Shown: positions 25,007-34,430, counted from the first letter of the stretch. The stretch is 64,000 bases of DNA from Bacillus pseudomycoides (GCF_022811845.1 NZ_CP064266.1:3906001-3970000); one strand, 5' to 3'. A program made the numbers and translations. The notes: generated by a model not told the origin, from the letters alone.

Positions 25007-26539
25007 ATGAAAACAAGAAAACGAATAGGGAATAAGTTTTTACTCGTTAGTGCAATTTGTGCGATAAGTATTCCTTCTGTTTCATATGCGGAGGAAGTAA
25101 TTTCACCTAAAAATTTCGCGAGTTCTTCAAGTTTGTACGAGGGGAGGAATACGGATGTATTGAAAACAAGTTTTTATCCCGATACATATAATAATCCGTT
25201 CAACCACCAATTTATTTCGACATTAAAGGAAACAAACACAAATATAAAAGAAATAGACAATGTTGATGATGAAAATCCTGTTATATCTACTACTCTTACA
25301 TTTATTCGTGATATGCATGCTGAAAATTATAAATCTGCATTTGATTTAACTTCTCGATCTTTACAGAAGATAATATCTGAAAAATGGCTGGAGAGTTATT
25401 GGAAGGGACTTCCAGTACAATTACAAGCAGGTTCTTTTATTGGAATTGGAGAGGTAAAACAAAAAGAGACAAATTCCGTTCATACAAATGTAGAGATTGG
25501 ATTAGTGTTTGAACAATTTACTGTGCCTTTACTAATTAAATTAGATCCATCTGGAAAAATAGATGATTTTCAATTTAGCATGTCGTTTAGTCCTGTTGCA
25601 GAACGTCCATCATATAGTAAGCCTGAATCATTTGTTGAAAAAGAAGTAGTAGTCGGAAGTGGCGCGTTTCCATTACCAGGAACATTGTCTGTTCCAAAGG
25701 GAAATGGTCCTTTCCCAGTGGTTATTCTTGTTCAAGGATCTGGAGCAAGCGATCAAGATGAAACTGCATTTGCTTTAAAACCATTTCGCGATTTAGCTGA
25801 AGGTCTTGCTTCAAAAGGAATTGCTGTTCTTCGCTATAATAAACGAACATATGAACATGGATTGAAGACGCAATTTAGTCCGTTTTATACAGTTGATAAA
25901 GAGACAACGGACGATGCACTTCTTGCCACTCGTTTTCTTCAAAATGAACCTATGATAGACAAGAATCAAATTTATATTCTTGGTCATAGTCAAGGTGGAA
26001 TGATGGTTCCGCAAATGATCGAAAAAGACCAAAATCAAAATATTGCTGGGGCGATTGTAATGGGAGGACCAGCTCGTACAATCCAAGATGTTGTTTTAGA
26101 TCAATTTGATTATCTTTTTTCTATTGGAAGAATGAAACCTGAAGAATATAAATTTTACAAAGAGCAATTTAAATTATTAAATGATCCTAACTTCTCTAGT
26201 CAGAATCCTCCAAAAGATTTTTATTTAGGATCACCTGTATTTTGGGATTCTATTCGTAAAATTAAGGCAGCGGAAATGTCCAAAGAACAAAAGACACCTC
26301 TTCTTATTATTCAGGGAGAAAGAGACTATCAAGTTCAATCAAAAATCGAAATTCCTCTTTGGAAAGAACAATTAAAAGAGCGAGATAACGTAGATTATCG
26401 ACTATATCCAAAGTTAAATCACTTCTTTACAGAAGGTGATGGGGAATTAAGTAAACCGGATGAATATAATAGTCCTGCCAATATCCCTGAGTATGTTATA
26501 AATGACATTGCTACTTGGGTGCAAGGAAGAGCCAAATGA
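25007..26539 (+). CDS. Secreted alpha/beta hydrolase with N-terminal DUF3887
   Basis: 510 residues. Signal peptide ~1-28 (KFLLVSAICAISIPSVSYAEE). Residues ~85-195 form a DUF3887 (NTF2-like) domain (FIRDMHAENYKSAFDLTSRSL). The hydrolase domain begins near 210 with LPGTLSVPKGNGPFPVVILVQGSGASDQDE, has nucleophile Ser in ILGHSQGGMMVP (~residue 327) and a C-terminal His in YPKLNHFF. It is probably exported and acts as an esterase or peptidase on unknown substrates. Confidence 0.9.
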   Translation: MKTRKRIGNKFLLVSAICAISIPSVSYAEEVISPKNFASSSSLYEGRNTDVLKTSFYPDTYNNPFNHQFISTLKETNTNIKEIDNVDDENPVISTTLTFIRDMHAENYKSAFDLTSRSLQKIISEKWLESYWKGLPVQLQAGSFIGIGEVKQKETNSVHTNVEIGLVFEQFTVPLLIKLDPSGKIDDFQFSMSFSPVAERPSYSKPESFVEKEVVVGSGAFPLPGTLSVPKGNGPFPVVILVQGSGASDQDETAFALKPFRDLAEGLASKGIAVLRYNKRTYEHGLKTQFSPFYTVDKETTDDALLATRFLQNEPMIDKNQIYILGHSQGGMMVPQMIEKDQNQNIAGAIVMGGPARTIQDVVLDQFDYLFSIGRMKPEEYKFYKEQFKLLNDPNFSSQNPPKDFYLGSPVFWDSIRKIKAAEMSKEQKTPLLIIQGERDYQVQSKIEIPLWKEQLKERDNVDYRLYPKLNHFFTEGDGELSKPDEYNSPANIPEYVINDIATWVQGRAK

Positions 26540-26576
26540 AAATAGTACAGTATATTTGTGAGAGCGCATTCCGTTT

Positions 26577-26611
26577 ACAAAAAACATGGGGAATTAGCCT
26601 GTGTTTTTTGT
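26577..26611 (+). terminator. Hairpin with T tract between hydrolase and mph-like gene
   Basis: ACAAAAAACA pairs with TGTTTTTTGT across a 15-nt loop, 38 bp after one stop and 35 bp before the next start. It may terminate the hydrolase transcript or act in the mph-like leader. Confidence 0.6.
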
Positions 26612-26645
26612 GCTTATATGAAGAATTTTAAAGGGGTGTTTAAAT

Positions 26646-27566
26646 ATGACAAATGCAAATGAACAGAAAAGTATAGAAGAAATTTTAAAAATCGCTGAAA
26701 AGAATGGTTTACAATTGAATAAAGAAAGCGCTGAATTAAATGAATCAGGAATGGACTTTCAAGTTGTATTTGCTACTGATGAGAAGGGCGCTTCATGGGT
26801 TCTTCGGAAACCGAGAAGACCAGACGTCATTGAAAGAGGAGTATTAGAAGGGAAAATACTTGAGCTTGTTCAAAAATATGTACCTGTTGCAGTACCAAAT
26901 TGGGAAATCAACACACCAGAATTAATTGCTTATCCATTAGTAAAGGGGAATCCAGCAGCAGTGATTGATTTAGAAATACAAAATTATGTGTGGCACATTC
27001 AAAATGATCCCCCTTCTATGACGTTTATTCAATCGTTAGCCAAGTCACTTGTTGCCCTGCATTCAATTGAGCATGCTGAGGCTACTAAACGTGGAATTGA
27101 AGTTCTTCAACCTACTGAAGCAAAGCAATTGTTAATAGATAGAATGCATCAAATAAAATCACAACTTGGTGTTTCAGATGAACTATGGGAGCGTTGGCAA
27201 ACATGGCTTGCGGATGAATCATATTGGCCAAAGTACTCTGCATTTGTTCATGGCGACTTACATCCGCCGCATATTTTAGTTGATGAAAATACCAAAATAA
27301 CAGGCCTGCTAGATTGGACAGAAGCGAAAGTGACAGATCCCGCTACTGACTTCACTCTGTATCTCACAATCTTTGGAGAGGATAATTTGAAAGTATTGTT
27401 AAACGAATATGAAAAAGCAGGAGGGAAAGTTTGGCCGAGAATGCTTGAACATATTATCGAACTTGGCGCTGCTTATCCGGTCATGATTGGATTGTTTGCA
27501 CTACAGACAAAGGAAGAGGCACATATGGAGATGGCGCGTGGGGCTTTGGGAGTGAATGAGAAATAA
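26646..27566 (+). CDS. Macrolide 2'-phosphotransferase (Mph family)
   Basis: 306 residues. Aminoglycoside-phosphotransferase-like kinase fold: the brenner motif VHGDLHPPHILVDE with catalytic Asp204, and metal-binding GLLDWTEAKVTDPATDF. GMDFQVVFATDEKGASWVLRKPRRPDV near the N-terminus and the length are typical of Mph enzymes, which use GTP to phosphorylate the 2'-OH of the macrolide desosamine. Chromosomal Mph homologues are known as intrinsic genes in the B. cereus group. Whether this one confers resistance needs testing, since some homologues have narrow substrate range. Confidence 0.88.
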   Translation: MTNANEQKSIEEILKIAEKNGLQLNKESAELNESGMDFQVVFATDEKGASWVLRKPRRPDVIERGVLEGKILELVQKYVPVAVPNWEINTPELIAYPLVKGNPAAVIDLEIQNYVWHIQNDPPSMTFIQSLAKSLVALHSIEHAEATKRGIEVLQPTEAKQLLIDRMHQIKSQLGVSDELWERWQTWLADESYWPKYSAFVHGDLHPPHILVDENTKITGLLDWTEAKVTDPATDFTLYLTIFGEDNLKVLLNEYEKAGGKVWPRMLEHIIELGAAYPVMIGLFALQTKEEAHMEMARGALGVNEK

Positions 27567-27952
27567 TAAATTCTATTGTGTAAAGCGGCTGCGTTGTGAG
27601 GGGGGAAATATAATCATATAAAAAGGTATATCCAAGTTGTTGAGCTCTTGTCCATCACACGTTTGAAGATGGGAAAGTCCGTTAAATATACAATAGGATA
27701 ATTTGATAATCCCGCTAATTTACAAATAGCGGGATTTGTCATTTTTTTATACAAATCTAGATCTCTATTGTCAATTATAGTTTTGTTTTTTTGTTTACTT
27801 TTTGGTACAAGTAGGATTAAGATGTTTTTTAGGAATGTTATTATTTGCATGCATATACACTATAATTTGGTGGAAGTGAGGAATACGCTAAAAAACAAAA
27901 AATTTGCTTTGTTATATAGAAGAAAGATAGAAAACTGAAAGGGATGAGAGTT
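27567..27952. other. Intergenic stretch with terminator, no recognised gene
   Basis: A terminator stands at 27708-27748 (AATCCCGCTA/TAGCGGGATT, then T-rich). The 140 bp before it resembles old coding sequence but no frame is convincing. The rest is the promoter region of the following membrane gene. Confidence 0.6.
27708..27748 (+). terminator. Terminator downstream of the mph-like gene
   Basis: 10-bp perfect stem, 9-nt loop, T7 tract after a short spacer. Confidence 0.85.
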
Positions 27953-28720
27953 TTGAAGAAACTTGATGTGCTTTTAATGGTACTCAGCTTCCTGTTCCCC
28001 ATTGCAGGTATTATGAAACAAATTCCTCTTGAATTGTCATTTTATTTAGGAGGACTATTGTTTTTCACGAGTTTTGGAAGCTATTATGCAAAACGAATGT
28101 ATTCACGAATATGTAGTTGGCTCGCTTACACTATATTTATCACGTTCTTGCTCGCAATTTGGAATCAATACGTAACAACTAGTTCTTTACTAGCAAACGC
28201 AAAAATCGCTGCATGTATTGCGGTAATTCCATTATTATTCCGGTTCCGCACCTATGCAATTACCTTAGGGTTACTGGCATTATGGGGTGGTTTATTATGG
28301 GATATTAAACAAGCCAAATCATTAGTCATTCTTGGACGTATTATGAACTTATTGACTTCAGAACGACTGTATTTACTTTTGCTAGTAGTTGGATTTTTAC
28401 TTGGTGGATTGTTTGCCAACATGCTAAAGCGTGGTAGTATCAATGAAAAACAAGAAAAAACAAATCTATTCAAACAAAAAAAGAAACGAATTAAACCGAA
28501 TTTTAAAATTCGTATTCCGAGTTTACCAAGATTGAAAGTGAAGATGCCAAAGTTCAGTAGAAAATCTTCTAACTCAAAAGAAACACGTACGTATGAACCA
28601 AATCGTGAAGAAAAGACAGCAACGTATCATACAACGCAAACAGAGCAGCAACATCATGAAGTTGAAACAATGCAAGGACAAACAAGGATGGAACGACGAA
28701 GAAATCGTTATAATGCATAG
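27953..28720 (+). CDS. Uncharacterised membrane protein with basic cytoplasmic tail
   Basis: 255 residues from TTG 27953; AAAGGG at 27938 is too close to the in-frame ATG 27944 but well spaced for the TTG. Five or six transmembrane helices occupy residues ~6-160. The remaining ~95 residues are hydrophilic and very basic, with repeated Lys/Pro blocks (KPNFKIRIPSLPRLKVKMPK), then a Gln/Thr/Glu-rich end. No family recognised. The tail could bind nucleic acid or phospholipid head groups, which is inference from charge. Confidence 0.75.
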   Translation: MKKLDVLLMVLSFLFPIAGIMKQIPLELSFYLGGLLFFTSFGSYYAKRMYSRICSWLAYTIFITFLLAIWNQYVTTSSLLANAKIAACIAVIPLLFRFRTYAITLGLLALWGGLLWDIKQAKSLVILGRIMNLLTSERLYLLLLVVGFLLGGLFANMLKRGSINEKQEKTNLFKQKKKRIKPNFKIRIPSLPRLKVKMPKFSRKSSNSKETRTYEPNREEKTATYHTTQTEQQHHEVETMQGQTRMERRRNRYNA

Positions 28721-28744
28721 AGGATGTTTTTATACAAATATTTG

Positions 28745-28792
28745 AACCCGCAACGCTCCTGTATACAATTCGATGGGGTATTGCGGGTTTTT
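28745..28792 (+). terminator. Terminator after the membrane protein gene
   Basis: AACCCGCAA/TTGCGGGTT stem (28745-28753, 28781-28789) and T5. Confidence 0.85.
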
Positions 28793-28873
28793 ACTTTAAT
28801 ATATTAAACATCTTAATTATTGAAAATTTTCACGTAGAAGAGAATATATGATTAATGATAAGAAGAGAATACT

Positions 28874-29341
28874 ATGAGCAAATTAAGTAATATGGCCATT
28901 GCAAGTATTATAGTTTCTGTAGTTTAGGAATGACAATTTACTATATGCAAAAAGCTGAAAATAAACCTGTAGAAGGGAAGCTACAAGCAATATATGAAAT
29001 TGCACTGAATTTAGAAGGGATTAAAGAGGAGATATCAGATGAGCAAAGAGAAAAACAAATAGAAATCAATAATGAAATAGGGAAAAGATTGAAGATATAA
29101 AACAGAACATATAATTTCATCTAATGATCTAAAAAATATTAGAACAACAAAAGAGCTAATTGAAATTATTCAGGACCAGCAAAAACAATTGAAAAACTTT
29201 AGAAAGTCAAAAACAATGTATTTTTACTTTTTGGTTACATTATTAGACTTCTTAAATTTAATGCCGTGTTATAATTACCACAAAGAAGTTAAGATTTGTG
29301 ATATAAATGCTTTCTCTTATCATTCAGTATTTGTGCTTTAA
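28874..29341 (+). pseudogene. Frameshifted small membrane/coiled-coil protein gene
   Basis: ATG 28874 opens MSKLSNMAIASIIVSVV and then hits TAG. The next frame continues directly as SLGMTIYYMQKAENKPVEGK, a membrane anchor and then a Glu/Lys-rich coiled coil to a TAA near 29100. A third frame carries on as IISSNDLKNIRTTKELIEII to the TAA at 29339-29341. At least two frameshifts in what reads as one gene show decay. The original product would be about 155 residues with one N-terminal transmembrane helix. Family unknown. Confidence 0.7.
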
Positions 29342-29579
29342 GCTCTCTCTAATGAAAAATCAAATATAGCATCTTCATTTAGGAAATTCAACCCAGTGAA
29401 AGGAATTAAATAAATATGATACATATTTTGCGAAAATGGATACAATGTTGTTTATTCCATTGTGTGTTTTTTATCGTTTTCATTTCTCTTAGCAATTATT
29501 AGATGAAACGAATAGCATACGTCTCATTATATGTTACACTATAAATTACATTATTTTAGAAATGAATAGAGGGAAATAC

Positions 29580-30599
29580 ATGATAGATAGTTTAAGTAAA
29601 GTAATCGATAATATGCCAGAAGATGAAGCAAAATCATTACTCCGCCTCATCTTAATTCAACTTTATTTAATGGAAACAGATCCAAGCGAAGATAGAATGG
29701 CAATCTTAACAAAAATTCCAAAACAACTCATTGAATCACAAAAACCTAAGCTACATATTAAAGAGAGTAAACATGTACATATTGCATTTGGTGACTCACC
29801 AGCAGGGTGTATTAAGTACATGCTGAAACAAGCTAATTTAAAAGAGGACTATGTTATACTTTTCTCAGATGCATTTTCTATTGGCCCAATTCATCAATTG
29901 GAGTTAGAAGCTCGACAGGTAGCTCGTCAGCAATGGTTATCTAGACATTTAAACTCTTATGATCTTTATTTTGAAGAAGAATATTTATCAACATTTAGAC
30001 ATTCAATGGAAGAATTACAGTCAATTCCTCAAGATATACCAATCACGATTTGGAAAGCCGATAATGCGCTTGAACATGTGGGTCTTTGTTTTGTACTTGC
30101 ACATTTACAAGACCGAGATAATATTCGTGTAATTAACACATCAAAGGCATATAGAGAACTGTTCCCAGAAGGTTATGATATACGCGGGACAGGTGAGTTA
30201 ACACCAGAGAAACTAGCGGTTATTTATGAAGAGTACGAAAAAGGAGCAGTACTAACTGAAGAAGAACGAAAAGGTTTTGAACAAAAATGGAAATTACTAT
30301 CTGATACTACGGATTTATTACGAATTTGGAATGAAAACCAAGTTCAATCTGTACAAGAAAATTATTTCGATCCTTTCATTATTGAATGTGCAAAGAATCT
30401 GGAGAAAGAAAGAACAGAAGGAGAGTTTTATAAAGCCCCAAGACTAATTGGCGAAGTTCTTGGGCATTTGGAACAGTCAGTTGGAGATGTTTTTCTTGAA
30501 TATCGCTTGCGTACATTAATTCAGCAAGGTGTATTTGAAATGGAAGGTACTTTGAAAGCGATGCGCTATTACAGTGTTAAGTTGAAAAAGAACCGTTAG
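29580..30599 (+). CDS. DUF1835/DUF3658-domain protein
   Basis: 339 residues from ATG 29580, behind AGAGGGA; ATG 29562 is upstream of that site and rejected. After ~60 helical residues comes HVHIAFGDSPAGCIKYMLKQ, the conserved start of DUF1835, with VILFSDAFSIGPIHQL following. The second half (LTPEKLAVIYEEYEKG... LRTLIQQGVFEMEGTLKAMR) is the DUF3658 region. These are widespread cytoplasmic Bacillus proteins of unknown function. It is monocistronic, with a terminator downstream. Confidence 0.88.
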   Translation: MIDSLSKVIDNMPEDEAKSLLRLILIQLYLMETDPSEDRMAILTKIPKQLIESQKPKLHIKESKHVHIAFGDSPAGCIKYMLKQANLKEDYVILFSDAFSIGPIHQLELEARQVARQQWLSRHLNSYDLYFEEEYLSTFRHSMEELQSIPQDIPITIWKADNALEHVGLCFVLAHLQDRDNIRVINTSKAYRELFPEGYDIRGTGELTPEKLAVIYEEYEKGAVLTEEERKGFEQKWKLLSDTTDLLRIWNENQVQSVQENYFDPFIIECAKNLEKERTEGEFYKAPRLIGEVLGHLEQSVGDVFLEYRLRTLIQQGVFEMEGTLKAMRYYSVKLKKNR

Positions 30600-30627
30600 G
30601 AAAGTGCAGCTTTACAGTGCACATGTT

Positions 30628-30673
30628 AAAAACTCAATTTCTCAACTTTAATGATGAGAAATTGAGTTTTTTT
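30628..30673 (+). terminator. Terminator after the DUF1835 gene
   Basis: 17-bp stem AAAAACTCAATTTCTCA / TGAGAAATTGAGTTTTT with T7. Confidence 0.92.
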
Positions 30674-30796
30674 GTTCAAAGAAGAAAGTGAGAGAACCTC
30701 TATTGTTTCACAGTTATTCATTCTTTGTATTAAATAAAGAATCCCCTAACTTCTATTTTGGGCTATATAAATAAGCTTCCTATAAAAGCAATACAA

Positions 30797-30827
30797 CATA
30801 TGATTGGATAAAGTAATTAATCATATG
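30797..30827 (+). promoter_or_regulatory. Inverted repeat before the Tyr/Pro-rich protein gene
   Basis: CATATGATT (30797-30805) and AATCATATG (30819-30827) are perfect inverted arms 13 bp apart. The right arm abuts the ribosome binding site. It could be an operator or an RNA hairpin limiting translation. Confidence 0.4.
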
Positions 30828-30841
30828 AGGTGATTTTTTCT

Positions 30842-31258
30842 ATGTACAATCAGCCAACGTATTTTCCGTATGTGGATTATAACCAAACAGCATATTACCC
30901 CTCGCAAACTGCTGGGTATGAAACAACTGATGAAATAAGAGATGTGGAGCTCGAAGATTATCGACCTGATGATGCGGAAGATGCTCCAACATCTCCTCCT
31001 CCGTCACAAGTTCCATCTTTACCATCCACATTCGCTACTCCTGCACAAAGTGGTAATATGAAATCATGGATGTGTAATTGTTTAGGAAGATGGGGATATA
31101 TGCGATTGCATCGCCCAGGACCTTTCGGAAGAGATTTATGGTTTTTCCCAACGGAAGTAAGGCGGAATGGAGTATCAGGGTACACTTGGCAAGCTGGGCG
31201 TCGCCGAAAAGTAAGTTATCGATATCAACAAATTAGTAATTTTATATGCTTTGCTTAA
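30842..31258 (+). CDS. Tyr/Pro-rich protein, probably spore-associated
   Basis: 138 residues from ATG 30842, behind GAGGTGA; the in-frame GTG 30830 is inside that site. The first 75 residues are Tyr-, Pro- and Asp-rich and disordered (MYNQPTYFPYVDYNQTAYYP, SPPPSQVPSLPS). The last ~65 are compact and Arg/Trp/Phe-rich with two Cys (WMCNCLGRWGYMRLHRPGPF). The composition resembles Bacillus spore coat proteins, but no family is recognised. A terminator follows. Confidence 0.7.
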   Translation: MYNQPTYFPYVDYNQTAYYPSQTAGYETTDEIRDVELEDYRPDDAEDAPTSPPPSQVPSLPSTFATPAQSGNMKSWMCNCLGRWGYMRLHRPGPFGRDLWFFPTEVRRNGVSGYTWQAGRRRKVSYRYQQISNFICFA

Positions 31259-31265
31259 TAATCAA

Positions 31266-31307
31266 ACAAGCGATAAGAAGAAACTATCTTTTTATCGCTT
31301 GTATTTT
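31266..31307 (+). terminator. Terminator after the Tyr/Pro-rich protein gene
   Basis: ACAAGCGATAA/TTATCGCTTGT, 11-bp perfect stem, weak T tail. Confidence 0.7.
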
Positions 31308-31433
31308 GAAATGAATTATTTTTCAATATATGAAGTAAGATTGTAATGAAATATTTACAATTTTCCCTCTTTTTATAAGTTATAATTCATATGTTGATTG
31401 ATTTCCACAAATAGAAGAGAGCGAGGGAGTACA

Positions 31434-32669
31434 ATGTCTTTCAAAAACAAGGTTGGCTACAAAATAGAAAATGGTATTCATTTAGCTTCTGCCGAATTTA
31501 AAGAAGATGCTTATGAGATCTATAAGGAATCACGCGCATCACAACCAATTTTGTTCGTATATAAGAGTGAACTGTGGACAGAATGGCTTATTACAAGATA
31601 TGAAGATGCATTACCACTTTTAAAAGATTCTCGCTTGAAAAAAAATCCGGAAAATGTATTTTCTCAAGAGGGTTTGAATCCATTTCTTTCTCTTGAAAAT
31701 AGCGATCATTTAACGAAGCATATGTTAAATTCAGATCCACCTGACCATAATCGTTTACGGGCACTTGTTCAGAAGGCCTTTACTCCTAAAATGATTTCAC
31801 AATTAGATGAACAAATTCAGCATATCACGGATACTTTATTAGATGGTATAGAATTTAAGCATTCTCTCAACCTTGTTAATGACTATGCTTTCCCGTTGCC
31901 AATCAATGTGATTAGCGAAATGCTTGGTATTCCAAAAGATGATCAAGAAAAATTTAGAATATGGTCTCATGCGGTAATTGCTTCACCTGAAACACCAGAG
32001 GAAATAAAGGAAATGGAAGAAAAGCTATCTGAGTTTATTACATACCTTCAATATTTAGTTGATGTAAAAAGGGAAGAACCGGAAGAAGACTTAGTTAGTG
32101 CATTAATACAGGCGGAAAGCGAAGGGAGCAAATTAAGTGCACCGGAGCTTTATTCAATGATTATGTTGCTTATTGTAGCAGGACATGAAACGACTGTGAA
32201 TCTTATAACGAATACAGTTCTAGCATTGTTAGAGAATCCAGATCAAATGCAATTATTAAAAGACAAGCCCGAACTTATTGATTCAGCAATTGAAGAAGGA
32301 TTACGCTATTATTCGCCAGTTGAAGTTACAACAGCGCGATGGGCAGCGGAACCTTTTATGATTCATGATCAAGAGATTCAAAATGGAGATATGGTAATCA
32401 TTTCATTAGCCTCAGCAAATCGTGATGAGAATGTCTTTGAAAATCCAGAAGTTTTTGATATTACAAGGGAAAACAATCGGCACATTGCCTTTGGACATGG
32501 CAGTCATTTTTGCTTAGGGGCACCACTTGCTCGTTTGGAGGCAAAGATTGCAATTGCGACATTGCTAAAACGTATGCCTAACATACAAATAAAAGGTGAG
32601 CGAGAAAAAATTAAGTGGCAAGGTAATTATTTAATGCGTTCTTTAGAGGAATTGCCGCTAACTTTCTAG
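31434..32669 (+). CDS. Cytochrome P450
   Basis: 411 residues from ATG 31434, behind GAGGGAG; the longer frame from 31398 lacks a site. I-helix AGHETTVNL (~residues 242-250), K-helix EEGLRYYSP (ExxR), and the heme loop FGHGSHFCLGAPLARLE with proximal Cys360. The soluble bacterial class, near the CYP107 type common in Bacillus. It would need a ferredoxin or flavodoxin partner, and none is nearby. Substrate unknown; CYP107-like enzymes hydroxylate macrolides, steroids or fatty acids. Confidence 0.95.
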   Translation: MSFKNKVGYKIENGIHLASAEFKEDAYEIYKESRASQPILFVYKSELWTEWLITRYEDALPLLKDSRLKKNPENVFSQEGLNPFLSLENSDHLTKHMLNSDPPDHNRLRALVQKAFTPKMISQLDEQIQHITDTLLDGIEFKHSLNLVNDYAFPLPINVISEMLGIPKDDQEKFRIWSHAVIASPETPEEIKEMEEKLSEFITYLQYLVDVKREEPEEDLVSALIQAESEGSKLSAPELYSMIMLLIVAGHETTVNLITNTVLALLENPDQMQLLKDKPELIDSAIEEGLRYYSPVEVTTARWAAEPFMIHDQEIQNGDMVIISLASANRDENVFENPEVFDITRENNRHIAFGHGSHFCLGAPLARLEAKIAIATLLKRMPNIQIKGEREKIKWQGNYLMRSLEELPLTF

Positions 32670-32906
32670 AATAGGTATTTGAGACATGCATACATTTTAA
32701 ATTATTCACATAGAGTATGTATGTGCAATTTTAAATCGAAACGGAAGGGTGAAGACATCCCAATGATCTACTAATTCTATTTTTCAAGAAATCTTCGTTA
32801 TAAAACGAAATATTCTTCTGAATAGGATTAGTATGTACATTTTTATATGTAAAAGGGATGTATTTTCGCGCTGCGAATAGACTGTCTTTTATAATATGAT
32901 TGTACT

Positions 32907-32942
32907 GCCTCCTGTTCAGAATGTAGAATAGGGGGCTTTTTT
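32907..32942 (+). promoter_or_regulatory. Terminator-like hairpin that also buries the MFS Shine-Dalgarno
   Basis: GCCTCCT (32907-32913) pairs with AGGGGGC (32930-32936; one G-U), followed by T6 that ends at the ATG 32943. The GGGGG of the right arm is the ribosome binding site. The leader upstream also holds TTCGTT/AACGAA within a longer imperfect stem near 32790-32825. This is the layout of an attenuator. Confidence 0.65.
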
Positions 32943-34214
32943 ATGACAATGAGCGTAGAAGCAAATCAAAAGAGTAATGTATCTACAGTATTAAAAAATC
33001 GATTTGTGCAAGCGATTCTTGCTTCAGCACTATTTCTTCAGGTAGGGATTTGGATTCGGAATTTTGCGGTACTACTTTATGTAATGGAAATGACAAATGG
33101 TGATGCTTTTGCCATTTCTATGATTTCAGTTGCTGAATTTGCGCCAATTTTTATCTTTTCATTCATAGGAGGAACGTTTGCAGATAGATGGAAACCAAAA
33201 AGGACGATGATTTGGTGCGAGACTTTAAGTTCTTTATCAGTATTTGCAGTATTGCTTACGTTGATCTTTGGAAGTTGGAAAGTTGTATTTTTCGTAACGC
33301 TTATTTCCGCAATCCTTTCACAATTTTCACAGCCTTCAGGTATGAAATTATTTAAGCAACATCTTTCCACGAAAGAAGTACAATTGGCCATGTCTTTGTA
33401 TCAAACCATTTTTGCGATTTTTATGGTATTAGGGCCTATACTTGGTACGTTTGTATTTCAAGCTTTTGGAATTTATACTTCAATTGTTGTGACAGGTATT
33501 GCTTTTTCACTTGCGGCTTTAGTCTTGTTACTTCTGCCAAAAGATGTTGAAGAGCAGGAAGAAAAGAAAAAAACGAGTTTGCTGCAAGAAATGGTGGACG
33601 GAATTAAATATGTAAAAGCGAAGAAAGCATTAACATTACTCGGAATTTGCTTTATGGCAGCCGGGTTAGGAATCGGCCTTATTCAGCCACTCGGTATTTT
33701 TATTGTGACAGAACAATTAGGCTTATCAAAAGAAGGTTTGCAATGGTTATTGACTGTAAATGGAGCAGGAATGATTATTGGCGGAGCTTTAGCGATGGTA
33801 TTTGCTAAAAATATTGCGCCGCAAAAGATGTTAATTTTAGGAATGTTAGCACAGGCGATTGGTATTGGTATTATTGGATTGTCTACAAATTTATGGATTA
33901 CACTTATCGCTCAGTTTTTCAGTGGCCTAGCTCTTCCTTGTATCCAAATAGGGATAAACACACTCATTATTCAAAATTCAGATACAGATTTTATCGGACG
34001 GGTAAATGGGATTTTGAGCCCTCTATTTACGGGTTCGATGGTAGTAACGATGAGTGCAGCCGGCTCATTAAAAGAAGTCTTTTCACTTAGTACAATGTAT
34101 GAAGGAACAGCATTACTCTTTATTATTGGTTCCTTATTTATTTTGCCAATCTATAATCTGAAACCCGTAGTAGGAAATTCAAATGAAGATGGTGTTATCC
34201 AGCATGAATCCTAA
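32943..34214 (+). CDS. MFS multidrug exporter
   Basis: 423 residues, 12 transmembrane helices. Loop 2-3 carries GGTFADRWKPKRTM, the MFS motif A variant of DHA1/DHA3-type drug exporters, and a charged central loop (LLPKDVEEQEEKKKTSLLQE) divides the two halves. AAGLGIGLIQPLGIF and related Gly-rich helices are typical of macrolide- or lincosamide-type (Mef/MdrA-like) pumps. It is transcribed alone behind a structured 5' leader with a hairpin over its start region, suggesting inducible expression. Confidence 0.92.
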   Translation: MTMSVEANQKSNVSTVLKNRFVQAILASALFLQVGIWIRNFAVLLYVMEMTNGDAFAISMISVAEFAPIFIFSFIGGTFADRWKPKRTMIWCETLSSLSVFAVLLTLIFGSWKVVFFVTLISAILSQFSQPSGMKLFKQHLSTKEVQLAMSLYQTIFAIFMVLGPILGTFVFQAFGIYTSIVVTGIAFSLAALVLLLLPKDVEEQEEKKKTSLLQEMVDGIKYVKAKKALTLLGICFMAAGLGIGLIQPLGIFIVTEQLGLSKEGLQWLLTVNGAGMIIGGALAMVFAKNIAPQKMLILGMLAQAIGIGIIGLSTNLWITLIAQFFSGLALPCIQIGINTLIIQNSDTDFIGRVNGILSPLFTGSMVVTMSAAGSLKEVFSLSTMYEGTALLFIIGSLFILPIYNLKPVVGNSNEDGVIQHES

Positions 34215-34375
34215 TCTAAATGTGAAACATTCTCTTGAAGGAAACAAAAGTAGTGTAAGGTATTAAAAATACAATCATTAAGCTAAATATTATTATTGGA
34301 AATTCCTCTTATTAAACTTGAAAAGATATTCGAAATAAAGAACTACGTAAAAAGTAAAAAAACGAATCGCCAAAC

Positions 34376-34429
34376 GGTATCATACCTCTCAAATTTGTTA
34401 ATGATAAAAGAATAAGGAGGTGTGATACT
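34376..34429 (+). promoter_or_regulatory. Hairpin occluding the Shine-Dalgarno of the DUF1540 gene
   Basis: GGTATCATACCTC (34376-34388) pairs along its whole length with GAGGTGTGATACT (34417-34429) using two G-U pairs; the loop is 28 nt. The right arm contains the GGAGG site of the gene at 34431. Confidence 0.7.
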
Positions 34430-34430
34430 T

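Noticed and set aside
26558..26661. GTG-started frame through the hairpin before the mph-like gene, considered as a leader peptide
   Set aside because: No ribosome binding site and it overlaps the mph-like start in another frame; the hairpin alone is better explained as a terminator.
27614..27850. 78-codon minus-strand frame in the region after the mph-like gene
   Set aside because: It runs through a clear terminator hairpin, has no ribosome binding site and no recognisable family.
32749..32774. Very short frames (MIY or MKTSQ) in the leader of the MFS gene at 32943
   Set aside because: Spacing from the purine-rich stretch is poor and the frames are too short to judge; not claimed as leader peptides.
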